Shown here in pieces: positions 28,942 through 36,979 of a stretch of 64,000 nt of DNA. Source of the DNA: Pseudomonas sp. dw_612 (GTDB lineage Bacteria > Pseudomonadota > Gammaproteobacteria > Pseudomonadales > Pseudomonadaceae). Numbering within the stretch: the first letter of the stretch is position 1; each line of letters opens with the position of its first letter. The notes beneath the pieces were generated by a model. The model was given only the letters and a program-made list of their open reading frames with translations. It was not told the DNA's origin and did not search any database. Location of the stretch: positions 1 through 64,000 of the forward strand of contig NZ_JAAVVC010000003.1 of NCBI RefSeq assembly GCF_018449725.1, written 5' to 3'. A program made the position numbers and the translations under genes.

Positions 28942-30246
28942 ATGAAAGCACTCGTTATCGCGACGTTCGCCCTGCTCGGCAGTGGCTCGATCTACGCCGC
29001 AGACGTTGATCAAAATCTGATCAAACAGGGCGAGTACCTCGCCCGTGCCGGCGACTGCGTGGCCTGCCACACCGCCAAGGACGGTAAGCCGTTCGCCGGT
29101 GGCCTGCCGATGGAAACGCCGATCGGCACGATCTACTCCACCAACATCACCCCGGACAAAACCGGTCTGGGCGACTACAGCTTTGAAGATTTCGACAAAG
29201 CCGTGCGCCACGGTGTCGCCAAAAACGGTAGTACGTTGTACCCGGCAATGCCGTATCCGTCCTACGCCAGCGCCAACGAAAGCGACATGCAAGCCCTGTA
29301 CGCCTACTTCATGCACGGCGTGGCGCCAGTCGCCCAGGAAAACAAGGCCAGCGACATTCCCTGGCCATTGAGCATGCGCTGGCCGCTTATGGGTTGGCGT
29401 TGGCTGTTCGCCCCGGCCGTGGCCGACTACACAGCGCCGCTCGGCGAAGACGTCGTGGTCAGTCGTGGGGCTTATCTGGTGGAAGGCCTGGGACATTGTG
29501 GCGCCTGCCATACGCCACGTGCCCTGACCATGCAGGAAAAATCCTTGAATGCGGGTGAAGGCAGTACGTTTCTGTCAGGCAGTGCGCCACTGGAAGGCTG
29601 GATCGCGAAAAGTCTTCGCGGTGATCACAAGGATGGCCTCGGCAGCTGGAGCGAAGAACAACTGGTGCAATTCCTCAAGACCGGGCGTAGCGACCGCAGT
29701 GCGGTGTTCGGCGGCATGAGCGATGTGGTGACCCACAGCATGCAATACATGACCGACGCCGACCTGACTGCGATTGCCCGTTACCTCAAGTCCCTGCCGG
29801 CCAATGACCCCAACGACCAGCCGCACCAGTACGACAAACAAGTTGCCCAGGCGCTGTGGAAGGGTGACGACAGCAAGCCAGGCGCTTCGGTGTACATCGA
29901 CAACTGCGCGGCGTGCCACCGTACCGACGGTCACGGGTATACGCGGGTGTTCCCGGCGCTGGCGGGCAACCCGGTGTTGCAATCGGAGGATCCAACGTCG
30001 CTGATTCACATCGTGCTCAAGGGCGGCACATTGCCGGCCACGCACACGGCGCCATCGACCTTCACCATGCCGGGATTTGCCTGGCGGCTGTCGGATCAAG
30101 AAGTGGCGGATGTTGTTACCTTCATCAGCACTAGTTGGGGAAATAAAGGAACGACGGTAAAGTCCGGCGATGTAGCCAAACTGCGCAAGGGTGATATGAA
30201 AACAACTTCCGGCGACGATCTTGGCCAACTCACTCAGCATAACTAA
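28942..30246 (+). CDS. Tri-haem cytochrome c subunit of the dehydrogenase
   Basis: A 434-residue exported cytochrome c with three CxxCH haem sites: Cys39-Cys42-His43, Cys186-Cys189-His190 and Cys322-Cys325-His326. Each has a distal Met candidate (for example MPYPSYASANESDM). The signal peptide ends near YAA. It passes electrons from the FAD subunit to ubiquinone, as in gluconate and alcohol dehydrogenases. The ATG at 28942 is chosen: AGGAG lies eight bases before it but only two before the ATG at 28936. Confidence 0.92.
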   Translation: MKALVIATFALLGSGSIYAADVDQNLIKQGEYLARAGDCVACHTAKDGKPFAGGLPMETPIGTIYSTNITPDKTGLGDYSFEDFDKAVRHGVAKNGSTLYPAMPYPSYASANESDMQALYAYFMHGVAPVAQENKASDIPWPLSMRWPLMGWRWLFAPAVADYTAPLGEDVVVSRGAYLVEGLGHCGACHTPRALTMQEKSLNAGEGSTFLSGSAPLEGWIAKSLRGDHKDGLGSWSEEQLVQFLKTGRSDRSAVFGGMSDVVTHSMQYMTDADLTAIARYLKSLPANDPNDQPHQYDKQVAQALWKGDDSKPGASVYIDNCAACHRTDGHGYTRVFPALAGNPVLQSEDPTSLIHIVLKGGTLPATHTAPSTFTMPGFAWRLSDQEVADVVTFISTSWGNKGTTVKSGDVAKLRKGDMKTTSGDDLGQLTQHN

Positions 30247-30306
30247 GCTGCCGTGATGAGCTGAACCTGCATGAGTGATCATGCAGATTTAATCAATTAT
30301 CGAGGA

Positions 30307-30612
30307 TCAAGGATTGACGATAGCGGAATAGGCCTTGGCCAGAACCAGCAGTTTTGCTTTGTCATCACTATCAATATCACCGTCACCGTCCACATCACTG
30401 CGTAGGGTCCGGATGTTGAAGGATCGGCCGCCATCCGCCGAGACTGCCGTGACGTAGACGGAATCCACCAGGGCTTCGGTCTGTTCATCATTGACAGCGT
30501 CCCAGCCCAGTTCCTTACGGGCAAGTTGCATAGCTACTTGCGATTCGTTTGGGTTGACGATACTCGGAGCCAACAGTTGCAAAAAAATACCGCGCTGATT
30601 AAACATAGACAT
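30307..30612 (-). CDS. Orphan protein with an EF-hand-like calcium loop
   Basis: A 101-residue protein without recognised homologue. It has no signal peptide. Near the C-terminus, DVDGDGDIDSDDKAKLL (about residues 73-89) matches a calcium-binding EF-hand or dockerin-type loop: Asp at positions 1, 3 and 5, then Ile, then Asp. The start ATG is preceded by GGAA at a good distance. It lies between the dehydrogenase operon and the toxin island in AT-richer DNA. The motif suggests calcium binding; nothing else can be said about its role. Confidence 0.65.
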   Translation of the reverse strand: MSMFNQRGIFLQLLAPSIVNPNESQVAMQLARKELGWDAVNDEQTEALVDSVYVTAVSADGGRSFNIRTLRSDVDGDGDIDSDDKAKLLVLAKAYSAIVNP

Positions 30613-30705
30613 TTATTAATTCCATTTAATAAGTGATACACGAAATCCGTGTACGGCGAATGATACTTACCCTACTGCACGAAAACTACTGATTATATAT
30701 TTCTC

Positions 30706-30825
30706 ATGATGACGACAGATCCCGTTATTATTCAGCCAATACAAAAACTGTTTGGAGATGACAGATCGCTGAACTTACCCTTCGATCGTTCGATCAATCC
30801 CTATCGCGGTTGCAAGTACGATTAA
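30706..30825 (+). pseudogene. Truncated radical SAM fragment in a 39-codon open frame
   Basis: An ATG-started frame of 39 codons. Its last part reads LPFDRSINPYRGC followed by KYD and a stop; this is identical to residues 61-73 of the radical SAM protein encoded at 33224. The 36 bases at 30778-30813 are identical to 33407-33442. Past this, the alignment goes on weakly, but the second and third cysteines of the CxxxCxxC motif are replaced: TGC to TAA and TGC to TGG. The first 23 residues are unrelated to the radical SAM protein. No ribosome binding site is seen, so it is probably not translated. Confidence 0.75.
30778..30813 (+). repeat. 36-base direct repeat, left copy
   Basis: Identical to 33407-33442, in the same orientation and reading frame. 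The copies are 2,629 bases apart and flank the toxin gene, the three immunity-like genes and the first 61 codons of the radical SAM gene. Confidence 0.95.
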
Positions 30826-30998
30826 CAGTACTGGTACAAAAAGCCTGAAAGCGATGTGTCACGCTTCAGCCCCCTCCCCAAAGCCATCCTTCTCCCATAG
30901 TTAATGAAAAAGAACATAGGGAATATTCCTCATTATTTTTGGGATTCGTCCTACAGCCAGTCTTTGAACCCTCCGTTACGGTGGCCATTTTTCATCGC

Positions 30999-32162
30999 AT
31001 GAAGAATGGACGCTTTGCTATGTGTGGCTGCCCCATTTGTAAAGCCCGCAAACCCACCCAGGAGGACATCCGCCGTCAACAGGCAGATACCCTTCGATAT
31101 GAACAAGGATTGGCTCGTGATGAGGCCAGACGGAACATAGCCTCAACAACGCCAGCGGCGAATGCCCCAACCTTCGGCTGTGTGTTCGCCAAGAGTTGCA
31201 ACCTCCCTGACGGCGTCATCAATCACAACAACCCCGCCGGATTTGTGCCTGTCGAGAGACTGGCCGACTACGGAATGTGGGCTGTGCTTGGGACAGGGGC
31301 AGCCATTACCGCTCAAGGCATACCGCTGCAGCTGGTGGGTGGGTCTGCTACCGGCAGCGCAATTGCTCAACGTCTCGGCGGGTCACTTGCACTCACTTTG
31401 CTGGAAGGATCAACAGTTGTTGCCACTCGCGCTGCATTGGGCACCGTTGCGTTATTGATGCCGAACACCAGCATTTCACCTGACAGCGCCTTCTACACAA
31501 ACGATCAGTACGCAACGCTTGATGCGGGCCGTACGCGTGTCCGTGTCAATGCCAAAACCTTGCCGAATGGGTCAGTAAACGTTTACGGGTTCTACACAGG
31601 TGGCAAAAAAGACTGGGAAACTGTCCCGGTCATCGAAGGCAGAAAAGTCGGTGAGAAATACGTTGCCGACATTGGCAGCGGGATTGGGCTCACTTGGACG
31701 CCAGCGGCAAGCCCTGACGGTGTGCTAGGTATTCCTGCGCTGGAAGGTGCACCAAAGTTACCGCCTGTGTGGGTGTATCCGCCGACCGAACAGGCCAATA
31801 AGATACTGGACAACCCGAAGCACCCACCCGACTACCACGACGCAATCATCAAGTTTCGTGACGCCGGTATTCAGCCGATTTACATTTCGCTGAGTGTTTC
31901 GGGTGACCATGGGTATCATCCGGCGCCTAAAGGGCTAACAGCCTTTCCTGATGCGGTGAAAGTCGACTTTAAAACAAGAGTCCAAGGTGGCGGCGGAGCT
32001 CGCAGACGTTGGAAGGATGGTAAGGGTCGTATTTACGAGTGGGATAGTCAGCACGGGGCTGTTGAAATGTACGATAAACAAGGTAAACATTTAGGAGAGT
32101 TTGACCCTGTCACGGGCAAACAAACCAAGCCAGCCAAACCCGGTCGAAAAGTAGAGAAATAG
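30999..32162 (+). CDS. Pyocin-S-domain toxin with colicin E3-type rRNase
   Basis: A protein of about 387 residues. The C-terminal 90 residues are a colicin E3-type cytotoxic domain that cuts 16S rRNA in the decoding centre: DHGYHPAPKGL, RRRWKDGKGRIYEWDSQHGA and HLGEFDPVTGKQ. The catalytic set is intact: Asp349, His352, Glu356 and Arg383. The middle part (about 80-290) fits the S-type pyocin domain. The N-terminus is short and Cys-rich (MCGCPICKARKPTQED), with no receptor-binding or TonB-box region. Starts at 30939 (TTG) and 31020 (ATG) are also possible; none has a strong site. The gene is followed after 8 bases by a likely immunity gene. The export route is unknown. Confidence 0.88.
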   Translation: MKNGRFAMCGCPICKARKPTQEDIRRQQADTLRYEQGLARDEARRNIASTTPAANAPTFGCVFAKSCNLPDGVINHNNPAGFVPVERLADYGMWAVLGTGAAITAQGIPLQLVGGSATGSAIAQRLGGSLALTLLEGSTVVATRAALGTVALLMPNTSISPDSAFYTNDQYATLDAGRTRVRVNAKTLPNGSVNVYGFYTGGKKDWETVPVIEGRKVGEKYVADIGSGIGLTWTPAASPDGVLGIPALEGAPKLPPVWVYPPTEQANKILDNPKHPPDYHDAIIKFRDAGIQPIYISLSVSGDHGYHPAPKGLTAFPDAVKVDFKTRVQGGGGARRRWKDGKGRIYEWDSQHGAVEMYDKQGKHLGEFDPVTGKQTKPAKPGRKVEK

Positions 32163-32170
32163 GAGTTTTC

Positions 32171-32410
32171 ATGTACCTTTGTATTAGCGGATTTCTACCT
32201 GATAGTGCCGAAGATGATTCACTTAAATTTGAACTCGATCTGAATGCTTCATTTAATGACCAAATAGTTAAACTTCTCGGACATAAAGGTCTGAATGAAA
32301 TGGCTAGCGGAGAGTGGCTGCTAACAACTGAGGAGGCTCAGCAGATTGCTTTATTGGTCAATCAGCCAATTCCAAGCGACCTTAAGCTATTCATTGGGGT
32401 TGAGACGTAG
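32171..32410 (+). CDS. Probable immunity protein, copy 1
   Basis: A 79-residue acidic protein beginning 8 bases after the toxin stop, with AGGAG just upstream. It reads MYLCISGFLPDSAEDDSLKF and following. The position, size and acidity fit an immunity protein for the E3-type toxin; the family looks like the pyocin S6-type immunity group, which neutralises the same kind of ribonuclease. It is about 70-75 % identical to copy 3 (32855) and less so to copy 2 (32593). It is the most likely cognate partner. Confidence 0.75.
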   Translation: MYLCISGFLPDSAEDDSLKFELDLNASFNDQIVKLLGHKGLNEMASGEWLLTTEEAQQIALLVNQPIPSDLKLFIGVET

Positions 32411-32592
32411 CACTATCTGCCCATCGCAAACTTAAGAGGAATCGATATCTGGGCAAGCCCAAAGCGAGGGCCTAACAATAGATCACCTCGTATGGGCGGT
32501 AAAGCCTAATAAGGCGAGCACCTGCAGTTACATTAAGAAAAAATAAAAATGACAAATCTTTCAACGAAATCAGTGAGCACTCGGAGTCATGT

Positions 32593-32835
32593 ATGTTTTT
32601 ATGTATCGAAGGTTTCTTTCCTGACGGTCACGAAAATAAATTTGTGCAATTTGAGTTGGACGTAGCCTCAGAACTCAATCAGGTCGTGCTTGATTTGGTT
32701 GGTTGGGAATCCCTTCAAGATGGCGTAAGACATGGTGTTGTTGAACTTACAGCAGAGCAAGCCCGGCAAATTGAAGGTGTGCTCGGGAAACCCATTCCGA
32801 AGGAGCTTGATATCTGTATCAGCGTCTTAGCATAA
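32593..32835 (+). CDS. Probable immunity protein, copy 2 (divergent)
   Basis: An 80-residue relative of the other two (MFLCIEGFFPDGHENKFVQF, then LTAEQARQIEGVLGKPIPKEL). It keeps the N-terminal FLCI-GFFPD and the C-terminal AQ-I-PIP-L pattern but differs in the middle, where the toxin-binding specificity would be expected to lie. A 182-base gap separates it from copy 1, and 19 bases separate it from copy 3. It may protect against a different toxin. Confidence 0.68.
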   Translation: MFLCIEGFFPDGHENKFVQFELDVASELNQVVLDLVGWESLQDGVRHGVVELTAEQARQIEGVLGKPIPKELDICISVLA

Positions 32836-32854
32836 AAATTAGGGTGCTGCCCCC

Positions 32855-33094
32855 ATGAACCTATGCATCACCGGTTTTTTGCCCGACAACTTTGAAGATA
32901 GCTCACTGAAATATGAGCTTTATGTGGATTCAACCTTTAACGACCAAATCGTGCAGCTTCTCGGCCATAAAAGTCTAAATCAAATGGCAAGCGGAGAATG
33001 GCTGCTAACAACTGAGCGGGCCCAGCAAATCGCTTTACTGATCAACCAAACCATTCCAAGCGACCTTGATGTATTCATTGGGGTGGAGGCCTAA
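32855..33094 (+). CDS. Probable immunity protein, copy 3
   Basis: A 79-residue protein very similar to copy 1 (MNLCITGFLPDNFEDSSLKY, and the shared stretch MASGEWLLTTE near residue 45). At the DNA level the last 90 bases are nearly the same as those of copy 1, which points to a fairly recent duplication. The gene stands directly before the LexA-controlled radical SAM gene. Without a toxin gene of its own it is an orphan immunity candidate. Confidence 0.7.
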   Translation: MNLCITGFLPDNFEDSSLKYELYVDSTFNDQIVQLLGHKSLNQMASGEWLLTTERAQQIALLINQTIPSDLDVFIGVEA

Positions 33095-33188
33095 TACAAC
33101 TTCATTTCCATGAAGGATTTGCAGGACTGACACAAATTGAAAGAGTAGGAAACGCCGAACGGTGCTGGCCCAGGCAACCGACGCGATG

Positions 33189-33209
33189 TACTGTATACCC
33201 ATACAGCTA
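33189..33209 (+). promoter_or_regulatory. LexA (SOS) box
   Basis: TACTGTATACCCATACAG (33189-33206) fits the LexA consensus CTGT-N8-ACAG, with flanking TA on the left. It lies 17 bases upstream of the radical SAM start. The P. aeruginosa homologue PA0069 is a known member of the LexA regulon. Confidence 0.9.
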
Positions 33210-33223
33210 CCGAGCACCCACCG

Positions 33224-34282
33224 ATGTCCACCCCTCTTCCGCCACGCGGCCGCGGCACCGCCACCAACCCGCACAACCGCTTCGCGCCGAACCGTTCGGT
33301 GGCGGAGGACGACGGTTGGTATCAGGAAGCGCCGGTGACCCAAGGCACCGAAGTACGTATCGAGACGGCGAAAACCATCATCACCCGCAATAACTCGCCG
33401 GATTTGCCCTTCGATCGTTCGATCAATCCCTATCGCGGTTGCGAGCACGGTTGCATCTATTGCTACGCGCGGCCCAGCCACGCCTATTGGGACATGTCGC
33501 CGGGGCTGGATTTCGAAACCAAGCTGATCGCCAAGACCAATGCCGCCGACGTGCTGGAGGAACAGCTTTCCAAACGCGGCTATCAGTGCGCGCCGATCAA
33601 CCTGGGCTCCAACACCGATCCGTATCAGCCCATCGAGCGCGAACACAAGATCACCCGCCAGACCCTGGAAGTGCTGCTGCGTTACCGTCATCCGGTGACC
33701 ATCATCACCAAGGGCTCGCTGATCCTGCGCGATCTGGACCTGCTGGTCGAGCTCGCCGAACAGCGACTGGTGGCGGTGATGATCAGCCTCACCACGCTCG
33801 ACGATGAGCTCAAGCGCATCCTCGAACCCCGGGCCGCAGCGCCCAAGGCGCGATTGCGAGCGATTCGGGTGATGCGCGAGGCGGGAATTCCGGTGGGGGT
33901 TTTGTGTTCGCCGATGATTCCGATGATCAATGACAGCGAGCTCGAAAGCCTGCTGACCGAGGCCCAGGCCGCCGGTGCCCAGAGCGCGGCGTATATGATG
34001 TTGCGCCTGCCTCTGGAAGTCGCGCCGCTGTTCGAGGAATGGCTGGCGGCTCACTACCCGCAGCGCGCGGCCCATGTGCTGAGCCTGATCCGACAGAGTC
34101 GTGGCGGCGAGCTCTACGACAGCCGCTTCGGTGCCCGGATGCGCGGTGAAGGACCATTCGCGGACCTGTTGGCACAGCGTTTTGCCAAAACCATCAAGCG
34201 CCTGGGGCTCAATCGCCGTGAAGGGTTTAATCTGGACTGCGACGCCTTCTGTCCGCCGGGTCGCCAAATGTCGTTGATCTGA
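33224..34282 (+). CDS. PA0069-family radical SAM protein, SOS-regulated
   Basis: A 352-residue radical SAM protein of the SplB-like/PA0069 family. The [4Fe-4S] motif is CEHGCIYC (Cys73, Cys77 and Cys80), in the CxxxCxxC spacing. The TIM-barrel segments follow, with NLGSNTDPYQPIE, ITKGSLILRDLDLL and ISLTTLDDELKRILEPRA. Members of this group resemble spore photoproduct lyase, and the LexA box just upstream points to DNA damage; the substrate is not known. A 36-base part (33407-33442) is copied at 30778. Confidence 0.92.
   Translation: MSTPLPPRGRGTATNPHNRFAPNRSVAEDDGWYQEAPVTQGTEVRIETAKTIITRNNSPDLPFDRSINPYRGCEHGCIYCYARPSHAYWDMSPGLDFETKLIAKTNAADVLEEQLSKRGYQCAPINLGSNTDPYQPIEREHKITRQTLEVLLRYRHPVTIITKGSLILRDLDLLVELAEQRLVAVMISLTTLDDELKRILEPRAAAPKARLRAIRVMREAGIPVGVLCSPMIPMINDSELESLLTEAQAAGAQSAAYMMLRLPLEVAPLFEEWLAAHYPQRAAHVLSLIRQSRGGELYDSRFGARMRGEGPFADLLAQRFAKTIKRLGLNRREGFNLDCDAFCPPGRQMSLI
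33407..33442 (+). repeat. 36-base direct repeat, right copy
   Basis: Codons 62-73 of the radical SAM gene, identical to 30778-30813. Frame is conserved between the copies. Confidence 0.95.
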
Positions 34283-34511
34283 AGATAATTGGCCTATGGT
34301 TGAAGAGCGGCAAACACCCAGTCACGTTTTTTGTGACCTGGAACACACGTTCTAGAGCGGTTGATTCAGTTTGAGTTAAGTTTCGACGGTTACCTTGTTC
34401 ATCGAGTGACTGACGGGTCTGGATTTACGACCTGGACGTTTTTTAAACAGCCACTGGCTTCACATCGGATAAAACGGGACACTTTCCCAACTCCGTCAAA
34501 GAGGATGAATC

Positions 34512-35243
34512 ATGAGTGACAAGGATAATCAGCCGTTGGCTGCGTCGGCTTCAGCCCACCCCGAGGCGGAATCCGCCGATGCAGCGCTGAAGCATATCGT
34601 TGACGGCTTTTTGCATTTTCATCACGAGATCTTTCCGCAGCAGGAAGAACTCTTCAAGAAACTCGCCACGGCCCAGAATCCCAGGGCGATGTTCATTACC
34701 TGTGCCGATTCGCGCATCGTTCCGGAGCTGATTACCCAAAGCTCCCCTGGCGACCTGTTCGTGACCCGCAACGTCGGCAACGTTGTACCGCCTTACGGGC
34801 AAATGAACGGCGGCGTTTCCACCGCCATCGAATACGCGGTGCTGGCCCTGGGCGTGCAACACATCATCATTTGCGGGCACTCCGATTGTGGCGCCATGCG
34901 CGCGGTCCTCAACCCGCAAAGCCTGGAAAAAATGCCCACGGTCAAAGCCTGGCTGCGGCACGCCGAAGTGGCGAAAACCATGGTTCAGGAAAACTGCAAT
35001 TGCGCTAACGAAAGCGAAAGCATGCACATCCTCACCGAAGAGAATGTGATCGCCCAGCTGCAGCATCTGCGCACGCATCCATCGGTGGCCTCGCGCATGG
35101 CCAACGGTCAGCTGTTTATCCATGGTTGGGTCTACAGCATCGAAACCAGCGAAATCCGAGCTTATGACGCGGATCAGGGGTGTTTCCTGCCTCTGGATGG
35201 CAGTCATCCGATTCCGGTGGCGACGCCTAAAGCGCGCTTCTAA
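34512..35243 (+). CDS. Beta carbonic anhydrase
   Basis: A 243-residue beta-type carbonic anhydrase that interconverts CO2 and bicarbonate. The zinc ligands are Cys64, His123 and Cys126, with Asp66 and Arg68 as the conserved pair (CADSR and CGHSDCG). The N-terminal 25 residues are a variable extension. AGAGGA lies before the ATG. It stands next to a SulP anion transporter, a pairing that fits bicarbonate handling. Confidence 0.94.
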   Translation: MSDKDNQPLAASASAHPEAESADAALKHIVDGFLHFHHEIFPQQEELFKKLATAQNPRAMFITCADSRIVPELITQSSPGDLFVTRNVGNVVPPYGQMNGGVSTAIEYAVLALGVQHIIICGHSDCGAMRAVLNPQSLEKMPTVKAWLRHAEVAKTMVQENCNCANESESMHILTEENVIAQLQHLRTHPSVASRMANGQLFIHGWVYSIETSEIRAYDADQGCFLPLDGSHPIPVATPKARF

Positions 35244-35332
35244 ATCCTCCTAAATCCCTGTGTGGTTTAGCCGCGCTGCCAGTTGAGCAGCCTGGCTTTT
35301 TCACGCCTGAAGAAAAATTCGGGAGAATCCCT

Positions 35333-36859
35333 ATGCGTGCTGCGCAATTAAAAGCTGTTCTGCCACGGGAGCTATTGGCGTCCGTGGTGGTGTTTCTGGT
35401 GGCCCTGCCCTTGTGCATGGGCATCGCCATCGCGTCCGGGTTGCCGCCGGCCAAAGGCCTGATCACCGGGATTATCGGTGGCCTGGTGGTGGGCTGGATT
35501 GCCGGTTCACCGCTGCAAGTCAGCGGCCCGGCGGCGGGTCTGGCCGTTTTGGTGTTCGAGTTGGTGCGCCAGCATGGCGTCGCCATGCTCGGGCCGATCC
35601 TGCTGCTGGCGGGGTTTCTGCAACTACTGGCCGGTCGTTTCAAACTCGGCTGCTGGTTTCGGGTGACGGCGCCAGCGGTGGTCTACGGCATGCTCGCCGG
35701 GATTGGCGTGTTAATCGTGCTATCACAGGTGCATGTGATGCTCGACGCGGTGCCCAAACCGTCGGGGCTGGATAACCTCGCAGCCTTCCCGGCCGCGGTG
35801 GTTCAGGCTTTGCCGTCCTTTGGCTGGCAGGCCGGTTTGCTCGGGCTGTCGACGATTGCGGTGATGTGGTTGTGGGAAAAATTCCGCCCGCATTCCCTGC
35901 GCTTCGTTCCCGGGGCCTTGCTCGGCGTTGGTCTGGCGACGGTCGCCAGCCTGATGCTCGCCTTGCAGGTCAAACGCGTGGAAGTGCCGGCCAACCTGGC
36001 AGAAGCCATCGATTGGCTGAAACCGGCGGACCTGCTGAACCTGGCCGATCCGACGATCCTGATCGCCGCATTTGCCGTGGCCTTCATCGCCAGCGCTGAG
36101 ACCCTGTTGTCGGCCGCCGCCGTGGACCGCATGCACAGCGGCCAGCGTTCGGACTTCGACCGCGAATTGTCGGCACAAGGTGTGGGCAACATGCTCTGCG
36201 GTTTGCTCGGCGCATTGCCGATGACCGGCGTGATCGTGCGCAGCTCGGCCAACGTCCAGGCCGGTGCGACCACGCGATACTCGGCGATCTTCCATGGCCT
36301 GTGGCTGTTGGCGTTCGTGCTGTTGCTGTCCAGCGTGCTGCAAAGCATTCCGGTGGCGAGCCTGGCGGGTGTGCTGGTCTATACCGGTTTCAAACTGGTG
36401 GACCTCAAGGCCTTTCGCGGTCTGGGCCGTTATGGCCGGATGCCGATGTTCACCTACGCGGCGACCGCCCTGGCGATCATTTTCACCGACCTGCTGACTG
36501 GCGTACTGATCGGCTTCGGCATGACCCTGGCCAAACTGGCATGGAAAGCTTCACGGTTGAAAATCAGCCTGATCGATCTGCCCAAGGACGGCGAAATGGA
36601 GCTGCGCTTGATCGGTGCGGCGACCTTTCTCAAGGTCCCGGCACTGACCCAAGTGCTGGGCACCATTCCAGCCGGCGCGACGGTGCATGTGCCGCTCAAT
36701 AACCTGAGCTACATCGACCATTCGTGTCTGGAGTTGCTTGAGGAGTGGGGCCGGGCGAATGCCGCGAAGGGTTCGAAGCTGTTGATTGAGGCGCGGGGGT
36801 TGAAGCGCAGGCTGGAAGGGCGGTTGCGCACAACCAGCGGCGTAGGTTCCGCCGGGTAG
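35333..36859 (+). CDS. SulP-family anion transporter
   Basis: A 508-residue SulP (SLC26-like) transporter. About 10-12 transmembrane segments occupy residues 10-400 with the signature region VALPLCMGIAIASGLPPAKGL. A C-terminal STAS-like domain covers about 415-500 (LRLIGAATFLKVPALTQVL, then NLSYIDHSCLELLEEWG). It lies 89 bases after beta carbonic anhydrase in the same direction. The substrate is probably bicarbonate or sulfate; the neighbour favours bicarbonate, but sequence alone does not decide. Confidence 0.9.
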   Translation: MRAAQLKAVLPRELLASVVVFLVALPLCMGIAIASGLPPAKGLITGIIGGLVVGWIAGSPLQVSGPAAGLAVLVFELVRQHGVAMLGPILLLAGFLQLLAGRFKLGCWFRVTAPAVVYGMLAGIGVLIVLSQVHVMLDAVPKPSGLDNLAAFPAAVVQALPSFGWQAGLLGLSTIAVMWLWEKFRPHSLRFVPGALLGVGLATVASLMLALQVKRVEVPANLAEAIDWLKPADLLNLADPTILIAAFAVAFIASAETLLSAAAVDRMHSGQRSDFDRELSAQGVGNMLCGLLGALPMTGVIVRSSANVQAGATTRYSAIFHGLWLLAFVLLLSSVLQSIPVASLAGVLVYTGFKLVDLKAFRGLGRYGRMPMFTYAATALAIIFTDLLTGVLIGFGMTLAKLAWKASRLKISLIDLPKDGEMELRLIGAATFLKVPALTQVLGTIPAGATVHVPLNNLSYIDHSCLELLEEWGRANAAKGSKLLIEARGLKRRLEGRLRTTSGVGSAG

Positions 36860-36866
36860 AAAACAA

Positions 36867-36956
36867 TGTGGGAGCGGGCTTGCTCGCGAAGGCGGTATGT
36901 CAGTCAACATTGATGTTGAGTGATCGGCCGTCTTCGCGAGCAAGCCCGCTCCCACA
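36867..36956. repeat. REP inverted pair (sulP - PA0104-like)
   Basis: Arms TGTGGGAGCGGGCTTGCTCG and its complement, with a spacer CAGTCAACATTGATGTTGAG like that of the copy at 25343. It lies between convergent genes. Confidence 0.93.
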
Positions 36957-36979
36957 GGGGTTCGGTAGTGACTGTTGGA

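Larger units (their letters stand above)
30613..30998. other. Left boundary of the toxin island
   Basis: A 386-base AT-rich region upstream of the toxin. It contains a short open frame (30706-30825) that includes a broken copy of part of the radical SAM gene at 33224, and AGTACTGGT at 30828-30836, which is one base off the ACCAGTACA motif. The toxin promoter is not clear. Confidence 0.55.

Noticed and set aside
30748..30764. CTGT-N9-ACAG upstream of the toxin as a second LexA box
   Set aside because: The spacer is one base longer than the fixed N8 of LexA sites, and the inner bases do not fit.
32411..32592. Possible small gene between immunity copies 1 and 2
   Set aside because: No open frame with a start site of useful length was seen; probably remnant DNA.
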